64,000 nucleotides of DNA, from positions 61,981,176 through 62,045,175 of the forward strand of contig CM049316.1 of the NCBI GenBank assembly GCA_026874595.1. The letters run 5' to 3'. Source of the DNA: Sipunculus nudus. Taxonomy: Eukaryota > Annelida > Sipuncula > Golfingiida > Sipunculidae. The translations under genes and the position numbers were made by a program. The notes under the pieces are model-generated. The model was not told the origin of the DNA and did no database searches. It was given only the letters and a program-made list of their open reading frames with translations. Below are positions 37,535 to 52,500 of the stretch, piece by piece (the first letter of the stretch is position 1; every line of letters begins with the position of its first letter).

Positions 37535-40500
37535 CTGCAAAAGAACAAATGAATAAATAAAATTAAATGTAAGGTTAACAATAAAATAATCATGTTTTTC
37601 AGGCACTTTTACTTCAGAAAGGGATGTTGGCTAGTGCATTCTATTTTTAAATTTTACTGTGAAGATATTAAATATAATGATTTCCCATGACATGAAAATG
37701 ACAACTAATGATGAAATATGAGACAAAAATAAAAGATTTAGAGGTCATAGGTCAAATTAGTCAAAAGTTTGCCAGAAATGATCAATATCTATATTTGAGT
37801 ATACTAATTAGAGACGCATGTGACCCTATTGACGCTATTGTTATCATAAGGAGGGAAACTGACATAGGGAGGAGTCACAGTTTTAATCACCAGTACTAGC
37901 AATCAAGCATGTTACTAGTAATCCATGTGACACCGTAAGGAAATAAAAACAACTGACAAGGGGGGTTTAAGCTATGCATGTGGTGCCTGAAAATTTTTTT
38001 TAAAAATTCACTTTTTTTTAGTCTATGAGAAGCTCACAGAATTTCATGACTGCTGATGAAACAATAAATCATTTAAAAAACTTAAGTAAAGTATATATTC
38101 GAATAGTTGACCAAAACTGCTCTACACAAAAAATATATACAGTGAAACCTTGTTGTGTCAAAGTCGAAGGGACTGGTGAATTTACTTCGACACAACCGGA
38201 GTTCGAGACAACCGATGTTCATTATATTCGACCTTCTTCAGCCTCGATTATTATAGATAAAACTGCACATGTATAGGGCCTATGTTATATAGTTCTCGAA
38301 ATTGTTTGTGTGAATGAATAACACCAAGGCGATGCTGCATTTCTTTCGATGACACTCGTTGTCCAGTTTGCGCAACCACTCTGTGAAGAGTACTTACGTC
38401 ATCCAGGCTTTCTTGTTTGCTCTGTAGGCTGTAGGCAGTGTGAGGACATTTTTGAAGCACCTGGGTTTTTCGGACTTACCGATCACAAGTACGGGGCGCT
38501 TGTCCGAACCTGTCAGGTTCCCACACACCATGACAATGAGACGCTCTTATGATCGTTTGCCGCCATGGCAGGTGTCTCCCTTGGCAGTCAGCGACTTGCT
38601 AGGTAGATGACAGAAGAACAGTCCTGTCTCGTCCGCATTGTAGATGTCCTCAGGGGCATACTCCTCCAGTAGGCTGGGTAGAGCAGTAGTCTTCCACTTG
38701 TCAACAACAGCAGAGTCCACAGCATTCTCCTCACCACACAAGGAGCGGAAGGTGATGTTGTGTCGCTTCTTGAAACGTTCCAGCCACCCATTGCTGCACT
38801 TGAAGTTGGCGACCGCTAACTTGACTGCTAGGTTATTGGCCTTGGCATGCAGCATGGGTCCGCTGAAGGGGATGTCCTGTGCACGAGCAGAGTTGAACCA
38901 CGACAGCAGTGCCTGCTCAAAGTTGTCCTCTTTGGCCCCTCGCATGCGTTTGCGTTGTGGTCAGCATAGGCTGCCTTGATCTTCTCAGCATTCTTTATCC
39001 ATGTACTTAGCGTATTGGCAGGGATGTTGAAGTCCTTTGCAATCTGTGCCTTGGTCTTGCCACCATGCTCAACTTCGAGCAGTGCATCTTAGCAATCAGG
39101 ACACGAACAATATAAAAGTGAAGCAGTAATACTGTATAACCTACTGTATGGTTTTTAGAGTCAGTCTGATAAAGATCTCATCTTACTCCCTTTATATAGA
39201 GTCCTCTATGTTTTTCCTAGACACATCAAAGGTAAGGATCGGATTATGTTAGGTTTATCAATAACTTCTCATTAATGCTTTGTCGGCGAGGTGAGAAAGG
39301 CATGATCATGAGCGACTAATTGGCCAAACAGGTAAACAAAGGACTAGGTATGTAAGCCATCGCGCTTGATGAGTAAGATCCTTGCCAGTATAAATTATGT
39401 AAGTAGTCATTGCGGCCGCAGATATGTTTGTTGAACCTTGCACAACTGTTGTCCAAACATAAAAGCGGCATAACCTCGAGTCGAGCGACAGAGCCATCAC
39501 GCTTGATGAGTGACAGACTTGTCGGTATTAATTAATTATGACTGGTAATTATGGCCCAATCATGATTGACAGGCCATGCACAACTGTTATCCTAACATGA
39601 CTTCAAGTTAAGCCATAGGAATGTTAGCTGGGGACCAACAAAACACCTTGACACATCCGGTTTTTTTAAACATCCGACCTTGACACAAGTTGAGTTAAAT
39701 TAGTAAGGTTTTAACTATTTTTTGCAGGGACCCCACATTCGACTTCGACACAAGCGGGAATTCAACTTAACCGAGTTCGACACAACGAGGTTTCACTGTA
39801 CTTCAATACAAATGTATTTGCCAGATCAAACACTTAATCAACTTGATTATTTAACCATATCATGTTATAACATTGTCCCCACAGAATGGTAAATGGCTGT
39901 ATGTCATTATACACTTTTTACATATTTTATGTATCAGGGTTCCTGCACCTCTTGGCAAAGCAAATTTGAGACTTTTTTTAAAGACTTCTTAAGACCAACT
40001 GACAGAAAATTTAAGACCCTTTTATACATAGAATTCATTAATGGCCCTTCTGTGCTTTAAAACTACTGAAGAACTCCTGACGTTCATAGAGCCTTCATTT
40101 ATTAGTGGAGGAGTCCTGAGAATCTACGGAGAAATTTCTTTGACAAGTAACCATGGCAACTTCTCCTAAACTGTCTAAAGCTTACGTTCGATCACCAAAC
40201 TGTTTGTGCACATTCATTATATCAGGATGGGTTAAATCAAATTTAAGACCCTTTTAAAAATCTACATATAACACATAATACAATAGGAAATCATTATATC
40301 CAAATTTTGCCACTTTAATTTGTGGTCAATATACATAAACATTGAACTGATGTTCACTTTGATACAGGTGATATTGCTTTATGCAAACCTCTCTTAATTT
40401 ATATTGTTAAAATTTCATTTAAATTCAGATAATTATAAATTCAAAGTTCTAGACAGTTCATAGATCATATCAAATCACTTATCATTTAAAATCTTAAATC

Positions 40501-43500
40501 ATTTAAAGACTTGGCCACTGTAAATCACATGCTGGTAAGACTTTGGCATTTATATTGAAATACTGCATCCCACAATAATATCTTGATTTCTTAAATGGAC
40601 CTAATCAGGTACAAATTATGTTTAATTAAAATGAAAAATAATGTCTTCTCTTTGAAATAAAGTGGTACCTGCCAAAATATTGTACTGAAACTAGTTGGCT
40701 TACTCCTGTTCACGTTTATTAAAAACCTTGGACCACGTGTGATCAATGGCTCCAACAAAGCAGGACGGCGACCTGTGATTACCATTTTCTTTTCAGGGTT
40801 ACAACTGGTGTTTCACAACTGTGCACTCTCATATTTGTAAATCCTTGTTTTGGATCTGTCATGCAGTCTTGATATGGTAAACAGACACACTGAGCCATGT
40901 TTACTCACATGCAGAACCATAACAAGGTGTTAATCAGCTGCAGGGGAGGTATTGAGACTATGTGCTGGGATGGTTTTGTTGGAAAACTTTTGCATAGAGC
41001 AAAACTGAAGTGATAAAAGAATAGGCATAATATTGCTCTTGATTACGTCCCTTTAAATAATCTTACCTGGTTAGGATGAAAGCCATCTACAGGCTCCACA
41101 AGTTTCCAAATTTCTCCCTTCCCATGATGCCTTGTCCAGTCATCAATTACTACAAGTCGAAAACATCGTGAAATTTGAGCAAAATTACCTGGTGTAAGTT
41201 TCTTCAGTACTGCACTAACATACAATTTCAGAAAGCACATTTTCACCTTAGCCTTACCAAAGAACTATTAGGGTAACTGTTACAGCTTATATTAATGAAT
41301 AGAATACAAATTAATTAAGAATGGAGATACGAGTTTGAAACAAGTGGTTCTGATATAATAAAGTCTACAAAGTCTTAAAAATATTACAAAACTTTCAGCA
41401 ATGCCATTATTTGTCATAGAAATTAATTATCTTCATTTTTATCATAGACGCCACAACATATGACACTGACAGAATCTGGTGTTATTATCTAATTGCATTG
41501 TACCTGAGTTCACAGGGCAGTCTATATAATTGACTTCAAAATGCTTGTAGTAATATTTTCTCTCTTTGGCCACTGTTTGTAGCACATCATTTAAAGCTTT
41601 TGCTCTCTGAAATAAAATGAAAACAGAATACTAACTGAAACAGTGAAATTACTATTTAAAATCTAACGCATACATAAGAATATTAACTCCATGATATTAA
41701 AAAAAAAATTATAACTTTTTAAGTTTCAAAGTACTTTACTAATGAAATAATTAAATATGAAATACATTTACTTAAATATAATAAATCCATTATCATATTT
41801 TTTTATTATTTTATGAAACCCAGTTATATTGTCCAGCAAGAGCCACTTTATTATGTTAACTAATACACAATACTGAAAATAATAATTATCTTAACTGGTT
41901 CAGTAAAATCATAATAGGCTTTAGTGTTTTTAAATAATTACATGCAAATAAAATTATATAATAAATCTGTGAACATGGTTCCATACCTGTGCTGTAATAT
42001 TTCGAACTGTAGCATTAGGATTAAGCCATCCAACACATGGAGAAATCTGAAACATGCCAAAAATGAAAAGGTTTCAAATATTCAAAAAAGATCATAATCT
42101 TATAATTAGTTAAATATTTAAAAATCTTACTCAAACAATGATGTACCTGGCCTGGCTTGATGACCTCAAAATATAGTGTTTCTTTGTTCAGACAAATATG
42201 TAAAAAATGTGTTCAAAGATCTTAACCACTGCATTAGATTCAACAAAATCATTGTCAACTATTTTAAATGTTCATATCTGTATAATTATACTGAGCTGTG
42301 CTTTTAATAAAATTATGAATCTTAAATCAGATTTCAATGTTTAAAATTCATATTTGTTTATGATGAAATGATAAGATTGATTTAAAGATAAAGATAATCA
42401 AATAAATTAACTTTCTGATCATCTGGTAAAATTAAATAATTTTTTTATATTTATTTTTCACATATAAAATTTCATGATGAAAAATTAAGAAATGATTCAG
42501 AGGAATTATCAATTTCTCTTGTTTTATGCAAAAATTGTTTTTTTAATTTAATTAAAGTATCATTTCTACAATTGAGCCACCATTTTCAGCTTCAAGATAC
42601 TTCCAGGGCCTGAAAACATGAAGATTCTACTACTTACACCCAGACAGTTAATGAAGTTATACACATCCCGATACAGTAGATCTTTACGTAGAAGTCCACC
42701 AGGATGTATCCTTTCAATGATGGATTCTACAAAAGGACGTGCATCAGCCAGACCCATCAGTAAAACATGGCTACCCACTGGCAAACGTGAAGCCTGGAAA
42801 AGATAAAATAAATAAGTAAATTGAGATACATGAGGTATCATTATCATCAAAACCCTCTTTATCTACAATCAATCCAAAAGTGGTTTATTTTCACATCTTT
42901 ATGTTGGTATCCATATTTTTTTTTAAGGGACCCAATCACCTATATAGCATGTTGAATTTACATGAAAAATAGCTTCATCCAATTAAAATAAATCTGTACC
43001 TATTAAAATATTACCTTTAAACTGTTTGCTTACTCCTGTAAATGAGTGTTAAAAACAGTCGACCTGGCACGATCACAGGTGTCAACATAAACACAGCTTG
43101 TGGGGCTGTGTGCATCACGGAGCCACATCACGTGCCAATCAGGAAATGCCCTGACTAACTTGGCCCAAAAAATGTTATACATACACGTTCCCGCTGGCTG
43201 AAAACAGCGTGTTAAAGCTCACAATCGGTCCTCCGGTAAAGTGGCCTCGTTATAATTAACACACACACGTGGACTGTGTTTACTTACATGCAGAGCCATA
43301 ACAAAGTGTTAAACAGCCATATGCGAGGTACTGAGATTGTGTGCTTGGATGGTTTTGCTGGGAAACTTTTGTATAAAGCAAAAATGAACTGATATATGAA
43401 AGAATAGGCATAATATTACTCCTGATTATGTCTCTTTAACTTTTCACTCATTTTCACATGATTTTGTACCATAATACACTGTTCATGTTGCATCTGCATG

Positions 43501-46500
43501 AACATGAACACATACCAGTAGCGGAACAGGTTTATTTGATTGGTAAAATTCCCAATGCCTTTCTGGCAATGCTACACGTTTGATCAAAACACTGCACGAA
43601 AAATGCTCAGATATCCAGGTAGAACAAGTGTACATCAGCAATTTAATTTGTTCGATCGCCTTATTCATTGATTTTGAAAAAAACACCAGAATCAATGTCT
43701 GTGTAAGCATAGCCAAAGACTAGGCAGTACTTATGAAGATGGTTATTTCAAGAGCAACTAAAAGTCAATCCCAGGATATTATAATTCAAATACAAAATAA
43801 GTGAAATCAATATTACACTAGTACATTGCACTGGAGATGCTTTTGACTTTTATCTAAATAACCAAAAAATCAATGGCATTCTCCAAAAGTGGTCATAATT
43901 GTTCATGCCAGTACAGATGAAGCTGTGTGTGACATGTGACATAAAAGATACATGAGGTCAATGCAATACCATGGGTTAAACATTTGTCTTTGTCTCTGTG
44001 TAGCATATGAAAATCTATTTAACATCACGAGTTTAGATCATCTTGTATATGCTGCAATACTAATGTCAACATATTGTTTTGTCATACATGTATTTCAGTT
44101 AATATTGACTTTCTGGAATTCTACAAGGGAGATTATTAATTGGCTGCCAGATGAAATTCTCATTATTCTGTGGTGTTGTAGTGCAAAAAAGGTAAACATT
44201 AGTATAAATCAACTTTTATTTTTCAACTAATTTATCTTTAAAGGAAAAAAGCTATTTTTTTTTGTTAATTCAACATGCTTTATAGACATTGGGCCCCTTT
44301 AAGTATTATATACGCATTAAATTCTCAAACAAAACTAAATGAAAGGGCCACTCACTAATTGATCTAGGGTCTGTAGAACATTTTTCCTCATTTCTGAAGG
44401 AGTTGTCATATGAAGCACAGTCTCATTATCTGGGTACCTGAAATAAAACAAGCAAATTCTTGGAATTTATGCCCACAGCTTCTGCCTCTTGTGCTCACAG
44501 GCTTGCCTTCTCAATATGCTTCAGTTTTTATTTTTCCCTGAAGATGTCTCCGCATGTCATAATGTCTCTTGTTTTAGTTTCATTGTCCCCTGAAGATGTC
44601 TCCACATGTCATAATTTTGTTGTGAATTGGGAACAAAAAGAAATTTTTTGTTTGTTTTGGAGCTGGTGATAATAATTTTCCAGACAGACACTCCAAAACC
44701 AATCCCAACCAAGGTATGCATGAGATCTATCACTGACCAAAGTATGAATTATATTTGATAATATTTAGGATACAACATCACATGGAAACAAAAACCTGAT
44801 GGAAGGAAAATCACACAGTACACAGGCTGCTCATTTTGTTTGAATGCACACGTCAAAATATGTGCTTTGCCTGAAAACATTATAAAAAAACACTTTCAAC
44901 AGGGACATGTGGTAACAAGTGATTGGTGGCCATTTTGAATGTCATCTTGGATTTGGCAGTGACATGACACTTAGAAATGATTTCATTGATTCCAATGGAT
45001 TTCTTGACCCCTAAAACCAAGTATTGAATACCACAGTTACATCTCTATGATGAAATTAAATGATTTATGGTCATTTTAGGGTCTTGGTGGCCATCTTAGA
45101 AGTCATTAAGTCATTAAGAAATATTTTTACTTTCACAGAAGTCCAATGTTGTTAAAATTTTGAAAATATTGTTCAGCAGATCCTATAACACAGAAAAACA
45201 CCATACAAATTTTCTTGCAATTTTTGGGAGGTTGAGCCACATTTTCGTATTTTGACCTGTCTATATACCAGTCAATACAAGATATAAAACTAGGCATATT
45301 AGAAATTTTGCCAGCCAAAGTTATCTTGGTATACTCACCCATTGCAAATGTCATTTCCTATAAGAGCATACATTAGTATTGCAGGTTTGTCTGTTGTTTG
45401 GTTTCTTGATATACTGCAAGAGAAATATATACAAAAGTTTAAATATATTCATGGGTATGAAAGAAGCTACAGTCCACACGGTTTGAAATTTAAGAGGCCC
45501 ACTGGTCTCAAGTCTGCATTTTTCAGCTTGGGTCTTGGGCTGTACATCCAAACCCACCGGACTATTACACAGGTTAGTGAGGTTACAATGTAATTTAAAT
45601 ATACTTAGAGGAATCTATAGCTTCATACTTTAGAATGTTAGAACATGAAACTTTTAGTAAGGTTCTAATGTATTAAAATTAATAAAAACAGTATATAGTG
45701 TATTATACTGTATTAAATATATTTTTTCTTCATACTTAGAATATTGGAACATGAAACTTTTAGTAAGGTTCTACTGTATGAAAATTCATAAAAACAGTGT
45801 CTAGTGTATTATACTGTATTAAATATATTTTTTCTATCTTTTCCTGAATGTAAAGTGATACTGTAATTAATCTTTTACATACCTTTTAAGATTGGTATTA
45901 ACACTAAATGAACTGGCTCCTGGAAAGCAAAACAAAAGCAATTATTACCTAGCTAATTATGCGTAACTTGTCATTGTTTTCTATTTGTTTTGCATATATG
46001 TGTATATATATCACACTGTGAAAGTAAAGAATTATCCTAGAGCAGAAATCTATACCTTGATAATGTATAATTAAATGGCCACTGATGATCTTTAATCATA
46101 ATAATGATACATTTGACTAATCCCTATTCTGTATTACCTACAAAAATTTAAAGCACAAATAAAATTACATGTATCATTCAATTATGGCATAAAGTAGACA
46201 AAATAATAACCATAATATAATAAACTCGATTACAATTGTTAAATTTTCAAGATGGCAGTTTTTTTATGGATTTGTTATTATACATACAATGTTATATATG
46301 AAGAGAAGGCTCTATATTAAAGGGCCCAATCTTATTTGGAAATTTTGCTAGTCCTGCGAAAAGTAGGTTCTGTGGTCCTTAATTTCATTAATGTGGGCAC
46401 CTCTCTTCTGGACACAGACCAAGATCCACAATCAGTGTCCATAATAGTGAGCTTTTACTGTATATATCAATCTGTATATAACTGTTAAAATTGTATAAAG

Positions 46501-49500
46501 CAAATATGATGTTCACGGTAACAGACTGTCAAAGTAGATTACCATTAATAATGTGATATCTGAATATTTGAAAACCTATATATTTATGGTTTAATAAAAT
46601 GCATTTTGTTTCATTTATACCTTTTTTCACTATCAGGAGCATGCCTGAAATTTTGGATAATATAACATTTCTTCATTATTTCTTGCAGGACACATAAATA
46701 TTTAAAGATTACAAGACCGTTATCTTATATTAAATAGAGACATGACTGCTCTCATTTAAACATGAGCACCACAAACATGCACGATTCACCCGTCATTTAT
46801 CTTGTGACTACTGTTGAGAACTAGAATACGGGTAGTCGACAAGCGACTGCGTGCATCCGCAAAATTAGAGTAGGACGGGTGAAGTGAGGCATGGATTGAG
46901 TGACAAGGGGAAATAGAGTTACATGTGTTACATATTAGAATGGATGTCTGCCACGTAAACATGACTGTAGGTGGCACCACCTATTATTTGAACGAGAAAC
47001 TATCCAAGATGTATACACATGCAAAAGTTCAGGTGGAAAAGTCAAACCACTGCAGAGATATGAGTGATTTTTCCAACAGCAGACAAACAGATGATGCTGT
47101 GCAAAAATGGCTGCAGGTGGTGCCACCATTTTTGTGTATGTTATAAAGCTATCCAAGGGCTACATTTGTGTGAAATTTTTTTCCTGATTGGTCAAACGAG
47201 TCCGGAGATATAAGCATTAATGTCTGCAGTGTGAACGTGAATGAAGCTGGCGCCACCTGTCAAAAAATCAAGAAAGCTATCCAGGATGTATACACATGCA
47301 GAATTAAAGGTAATTTGGTCAAACCACTGCAGAGATATGAGTGATTTTAACCCAAGGCAGACAAACAGATGGACGCGGTGCAAAAATGGCTGCAGGTGGC
47401 GCCGCCATTTTGTGTACTTAATAAAGCTATCCAAGGGCTACATTTGTGTAGTTTTTTTTTCCTGATTGGTCAAACAGTTCGCGAGATAAGCTTGGATGTC
47501 TGCAGCGTGAACGTGAATGAAGGTGGCGCCACCTGTCATAAAATCAAGAAAGCTATCTAGGATGTATACGCATGCTGAATTTCAGGTGAATTAGTCAAAC
47601 CACTGCAGAGATATGAGTGATTTTAACCCAAGGCAGATAAACAGATAGACACTGTGCAAACATGGTTGCAGGTGGCGCCACCATTTTTTGTGTATGTTAT
47701 AAAGCTATCCAAGGGCTACGTTTGTACAATTTTTTTTTCCTGATCAGTCAAACGGTTCCCGAGATATGTGGATTTATGTGTGGAAACAGATGCACAAACG
47801 GACGCTGGGCAGAGAGGAAAGGTCAGAGGTGATAAACTTTTTTGGTTAATAATTATAATGCATTTCATGAATATTCATCAGATATTTGGTAAGACATCAT
47901 GGCATTACCAAAGCCAGGTGACCTCTGACCTAATTAAATGTGTATGGATTTTGCTGGAAATCGAACTTATGTGAGAAAATATATTGGTTAATATTTCTGT
48001 TGAGTTTCATCAAAATCCATCGTATTCCTGATAAGTTATCACAATGACACCACAAAGGATTTTTCCTATAATTGAACTGTGGCAAGATAATCTATTGGTG
48101 TGCAGTTTTGTGAACATCCATCAAAGCCCTGGTAAGTTATCAAGGCATTGCTAAAAGTTAATGGACAATAGACAGTACATGGGTATACCATAATATGTTC
48201 TGTCTTTGGCGGACATATAAGAAGTTCATGCAAAATCTATAAATAGCAGTATAAGACACTGATGCTCCCAATGTTCAATGCTCTTTACACAGCGCTTTAC
48301 CCATAGGCAAACTACCTATATTGTAAGCGCTGTTTGTTGTGACCTTGTATCCTGAATCTCTACACCAGAGGGGAGCACTGTATTTTGGTCCAATCAGATG
48401 AGACCCTGTGCTGGAAGCAAAACCGTTTACCAGCCAAGCGAGGAATACACAAAGCCAATGTTGTTCATTTCATTTTGAGTGACAGCTCATCGCCCCGGCG
48501 ACAGTTTGAACAGGCCACAGGCTCAGAGAGAATTGCCCCACACGTGGTTTCTGGGCGGAGCCTGATGCCTGTCGAGTGTTTGTTGACTTGCATTTGGTTA
48601 GCTGATAGTCACATCTGCAGTTTTTTAAGCAGACAGGTGCACCACCTGGTGTTTAAATGTATAATAAATGGTCAAAGCAGGCAGCGAGAAAATCAGTAGC
48701 TTCTTTAGTGCCTCGGGAGCATATGAATGTTCCTATGACTCAAAATCAGTGACCTCCTTGTAACAAGTGATCAGCTTGGAACATAAGACTTACCATTTAC
48801 CCCAATATTTTGGTAGTCTCTGTGATTACATCTGTTGTGTTGCCAAAGTTTGTGGTATACAGACTCCACATAGCCTGGAGTAATCGGCCATGTTATATTC
48901 ATGTACCCTACAATGAAATGAACAAATAAAGATACTTATCCTTAGATGGACAATTTACATGATAAGCTGATTGTCAGCATATCTTATTATAAAGACATAC
49001 AAACACACATACACACCAATATTTCACTGCCTTATTGGATAAATGGGTTCATAAGTGTGTCAGAACTTACCAGTCTCTCAACAATATTCTGAAACCAGAA
49101 AAATGAGTTTATTGGTAAGCATTTATTTTTTGTTGGGAATCTCAATAAATATTTTGAGTGAAGTGATAATTAGGATCATGTGCGACAATCTAATTTTGAG
49201 TGGTGTGATAAAATGTGATCACAAATGGCATTATAATTTGGAGTGTATTTACTGAATGCAACTGTTAGTTGAATAATCCTATTCCTCATATGAATCAAAA
49301 TATATAAAAAATCTACCAATATATCTAGTGTTCTTCCAGTTCAGCAAATGATTTAATGGCTTTTTATAATACCAATCTAAACTACTTTTTGCATGATCCT
49401 GCTAACTGACAGAAAATGAGATCACTACAAATGGTGCATATGTCTTGTGACCTCTGGCCTCATTAAATATGCATGAATTTTGCCAAGAATGTAATTCAGT

Positions 49501-52500
49501 AGAGAAACTCTATTTGTTAATTTTTGTTACAAGTTGCATAAAAATTCATCAGATTTTTGGAAAGTCACCACAGGAAGACCAAGTCTGGTGACCTCTGACC
49601 TCAACAAATATGCATGTATTTTTCCAGGAATCGAAGTTCAGTGAGATATTATATTGGTTAATATTTTTCTTGAGTCTTATGAAAATCTGCCATACCCCTG
49701 TTAAGTTATCACGGCGACACCACAAAGTAGTCTGGTGACCTCCGATCTTATTTACTACCGTATGCATGGATTTTGCATATGATCAAACTCAGGTGAGATA
49801 ATCTATTAGTAACCAGTTATGGCGAGTTTTGTGAGAATCCATCAAAGCCCTGGTCAGTTATCCCGGCAACACTAAAAATTAAAGGACAGACCGTGGGTAT
49901 ACCAAAATATGTTCTGTCATGGACGGGCGTGTAAAACTCACAGAAACACATGAAATACATACACTTCCTTGGTTATGAATAAACAGGTAAACTGCAACAT
50001 GTACATCCTGGTTATTTGTGTATGAGATCAACGGACTGAGAATTAAGTCTCACCTGTGTATGCTGACATCATTGGCCAATCTAACTCATTCTCTATGGCA
50101 AAAAAGAAGTGCTTGAATATTTCCTGAAAGAGAAAATGTTGGGCTTACCAGTATACATATACTGCGGTAACCTCTTCATTGGTATTATAGCAAATGAACT
50201 TATCCAAAATATCTAAATAATAATATGCAAATTTTTTATTTACATCTTTAAAGCTGCCCATTCACTACCTTTTGAAAAAAGAATTTTTGTGATTTCTGGC
50301 TTCCTCTGCGCAGCCATTAAGTAAGGTTTTGGGAATTTTTACTCCAGTGAAGGAGCCTTCCAGATATTTTACGAACATCGGGTGCGGCCATTAGATAACG
50401 TGCGGTGGCAAAACGCGGATCTACGGTATATATTAATAAACTAAGGGTAATTTCTTATAATGCCTTTGTGAAGGATGGATGATCTTGTATATATACAACA
50501 AGTTTATACTGTGGTTGGTGTCAAATATCTGAGGTTAATTTTTCACAATTTCCACTTTCTCAATGTTTCATGAGGGTTCCATTTTCATGATATTACAATA
50601 GAGGGAATTATACAGAAAACACCCATTATTGTATTTATTATTCAACATGAGCATAATGAAAATTAGACCAAAAGGAACATTGAATGAACAGGTATCATTG
50701 GCAGTTAACATAAAGGGGATATCATTATTTATAATATCTAACCCTTGCCTTTCACCTTTGACACTACAGGCATTTATAACATACACCAGTTACCAATAAA
50801 GCTTAATTGACTATTCACCTGTATATAAGAGGTGCCTCATTACAAAGGTTTTTTTTTATAATTTCTCTTTCACAAATATCACAAATTTAATACCCTTAAA
50901 AACAAAACGGCAACTACAGTATTACAAATAACAAGACTATCCAAGACTGATATAACAAATAATGATAGCCATCATAAGTTGTTTATTTCAGCACTGCTAA
51001 TATGTAATGGCTGATGTATACGACTGTTGCAAAGAATGATATTCACTGGTAAATCCCACTAATCCACAACCACAAAATTCCACAAGATAAATGTATGAAT
51101 ATTTGTCTGAAATAAAGTTTTAGGTTACAAAGATATTGTGCACTGTTAGTAAAAAAGTGCTTTTGTTGTTATATAATACAATATAACTGCCATGCTATTG
51201 TACCTTGTCCATATATAACGGACTTGACCACTGCCATGGAATATGGAAGTGTGCCCCCGCCGAGTCTCCGAGCAGAATCACACCTTTTGAATCACTCTCC
51301 TTGCAGAAGATGTCTTCATATGCATAACCACTGCCATTCACTCCCTGCAGAGAAAAAGATTATATTTTGAATATTATTTGCTATGCCCCTGTAACCCGTT
51401 CAGTTTTCATCTATGTAAACTACCGTACGGTACCTGACTTATACTAGGTGTGCCAGTTCAGTCAAATAAGGCTACACAATGTTTTGTTTCTGATGAGCTC
51501 TACTATATTACCTTCTAATATTACCTAGGCCAGCCAAGCCTGAATTATGGTTCATTCAATTATTTTATGAAAATATGGATATAGAAATAAATTTATTTAC
51601 TCCTACAAGCCTCCCTTCTGGGGGGGGGGGGGTGCTTAATTATATTGCTTTAAACTTTAAGCAAATGAAAACCTTGAAGATTTTCTACAAACAATAATAT
51701 AACCATTGTATCAGAGAGCACTGAAACAGTAGTGAAATCTGTTGAACAGGCTTATCATTTTTATAAAGGTTGTAGAGGAAGCATGTCAAAGTCATATTTC
51801 TTCTTATCATTATAAATATCCAGTTACCACTTTTAAAGAAGTTTGTAAAGGTATATGTGAATAAATTTAAGTACATTTGTAGTTATCATTGATTTAACAT
51901 CAAAAGTCATATTTCTATCCAATCCAAGGCAAGAGAATTCTTTAAATTATTTTGATCATCAGTGATATATTTCTGAACTTTACAGTAAGAAAAAGATGGT
52001 ATCAAAACAACCTGTTTCTCTTAAAAAAATAAGGTTTGGTTCTCGGGCACTTTTTTCATATATCATTGCAGGCAGGCAATTTTTATTATACCTTTTTTTG
52101 TTTGCTTTGATAAAAATGTCATATGATCAGGTAAAAGCATGATATTAACCAATTTTATTTTTTGCTAAACAAGTAAAAGCATTAAAAACACAGGAAATTG
52201 CAAAATTGCATTATCTTATCTTCTAATGTCCGAGAAGCTAGAGCTAAAAATTGCTAAGTTTTTATTGAAAATCAAAATAAAAAATTTTGATGCGGGCTGT
52301 GATGCAGGGGTTCATAATTGAGGAGGGCGGTCCCTGAGAACCATATCTTTAATTTTTTACCAATTTTGTGCTTAATCAACCTGCACATATTTTTCCAAGA
52401 AATGAAAATAAGAAAATATTTATTAATTTTGAATGTGCTTCTATCTCAATAAAATAATATAAATGTTATCATCATGTTATCCACCTGATCATATTAAATA

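Larger units (their letters stand above)
37535..41066 (-). other. Last AOAH intron, 3.5 kb, with two transposable elements
   Basis: Holds the pogo/Tigger relic 38140-39798 and the TTAA-bounded element 40591-41056, whose right end lies only 10 bases from the exon 12 donor. Confidence 0.75.

Noticed and set aside
43483-43716. 77-codon minus-strand frame between AOAH exons as an extra exon
   Set aside because: Exons 44356-44437 and 42638-42793 join directly in phase and in family order, and the residues match nothing in AOAH.
46925-47560. Cluster of 60-80 codon frames
   Set aside because: They recur with the 277-bp tandem repeat and are its by-products.
48385-48699. 104-codon plus-strand frame in an AOAH intron
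   Set aside because: No recognisable motif, and it lies in repeat-rich intronic DNA.
49071-49088. 18-base micro-exon with AG and GTAAGT signals in the AOAH gene
   Set aside because: Insertion in the required phase would introduce TGA. The exons on each side already join to form an uninterrupted Gly codon.
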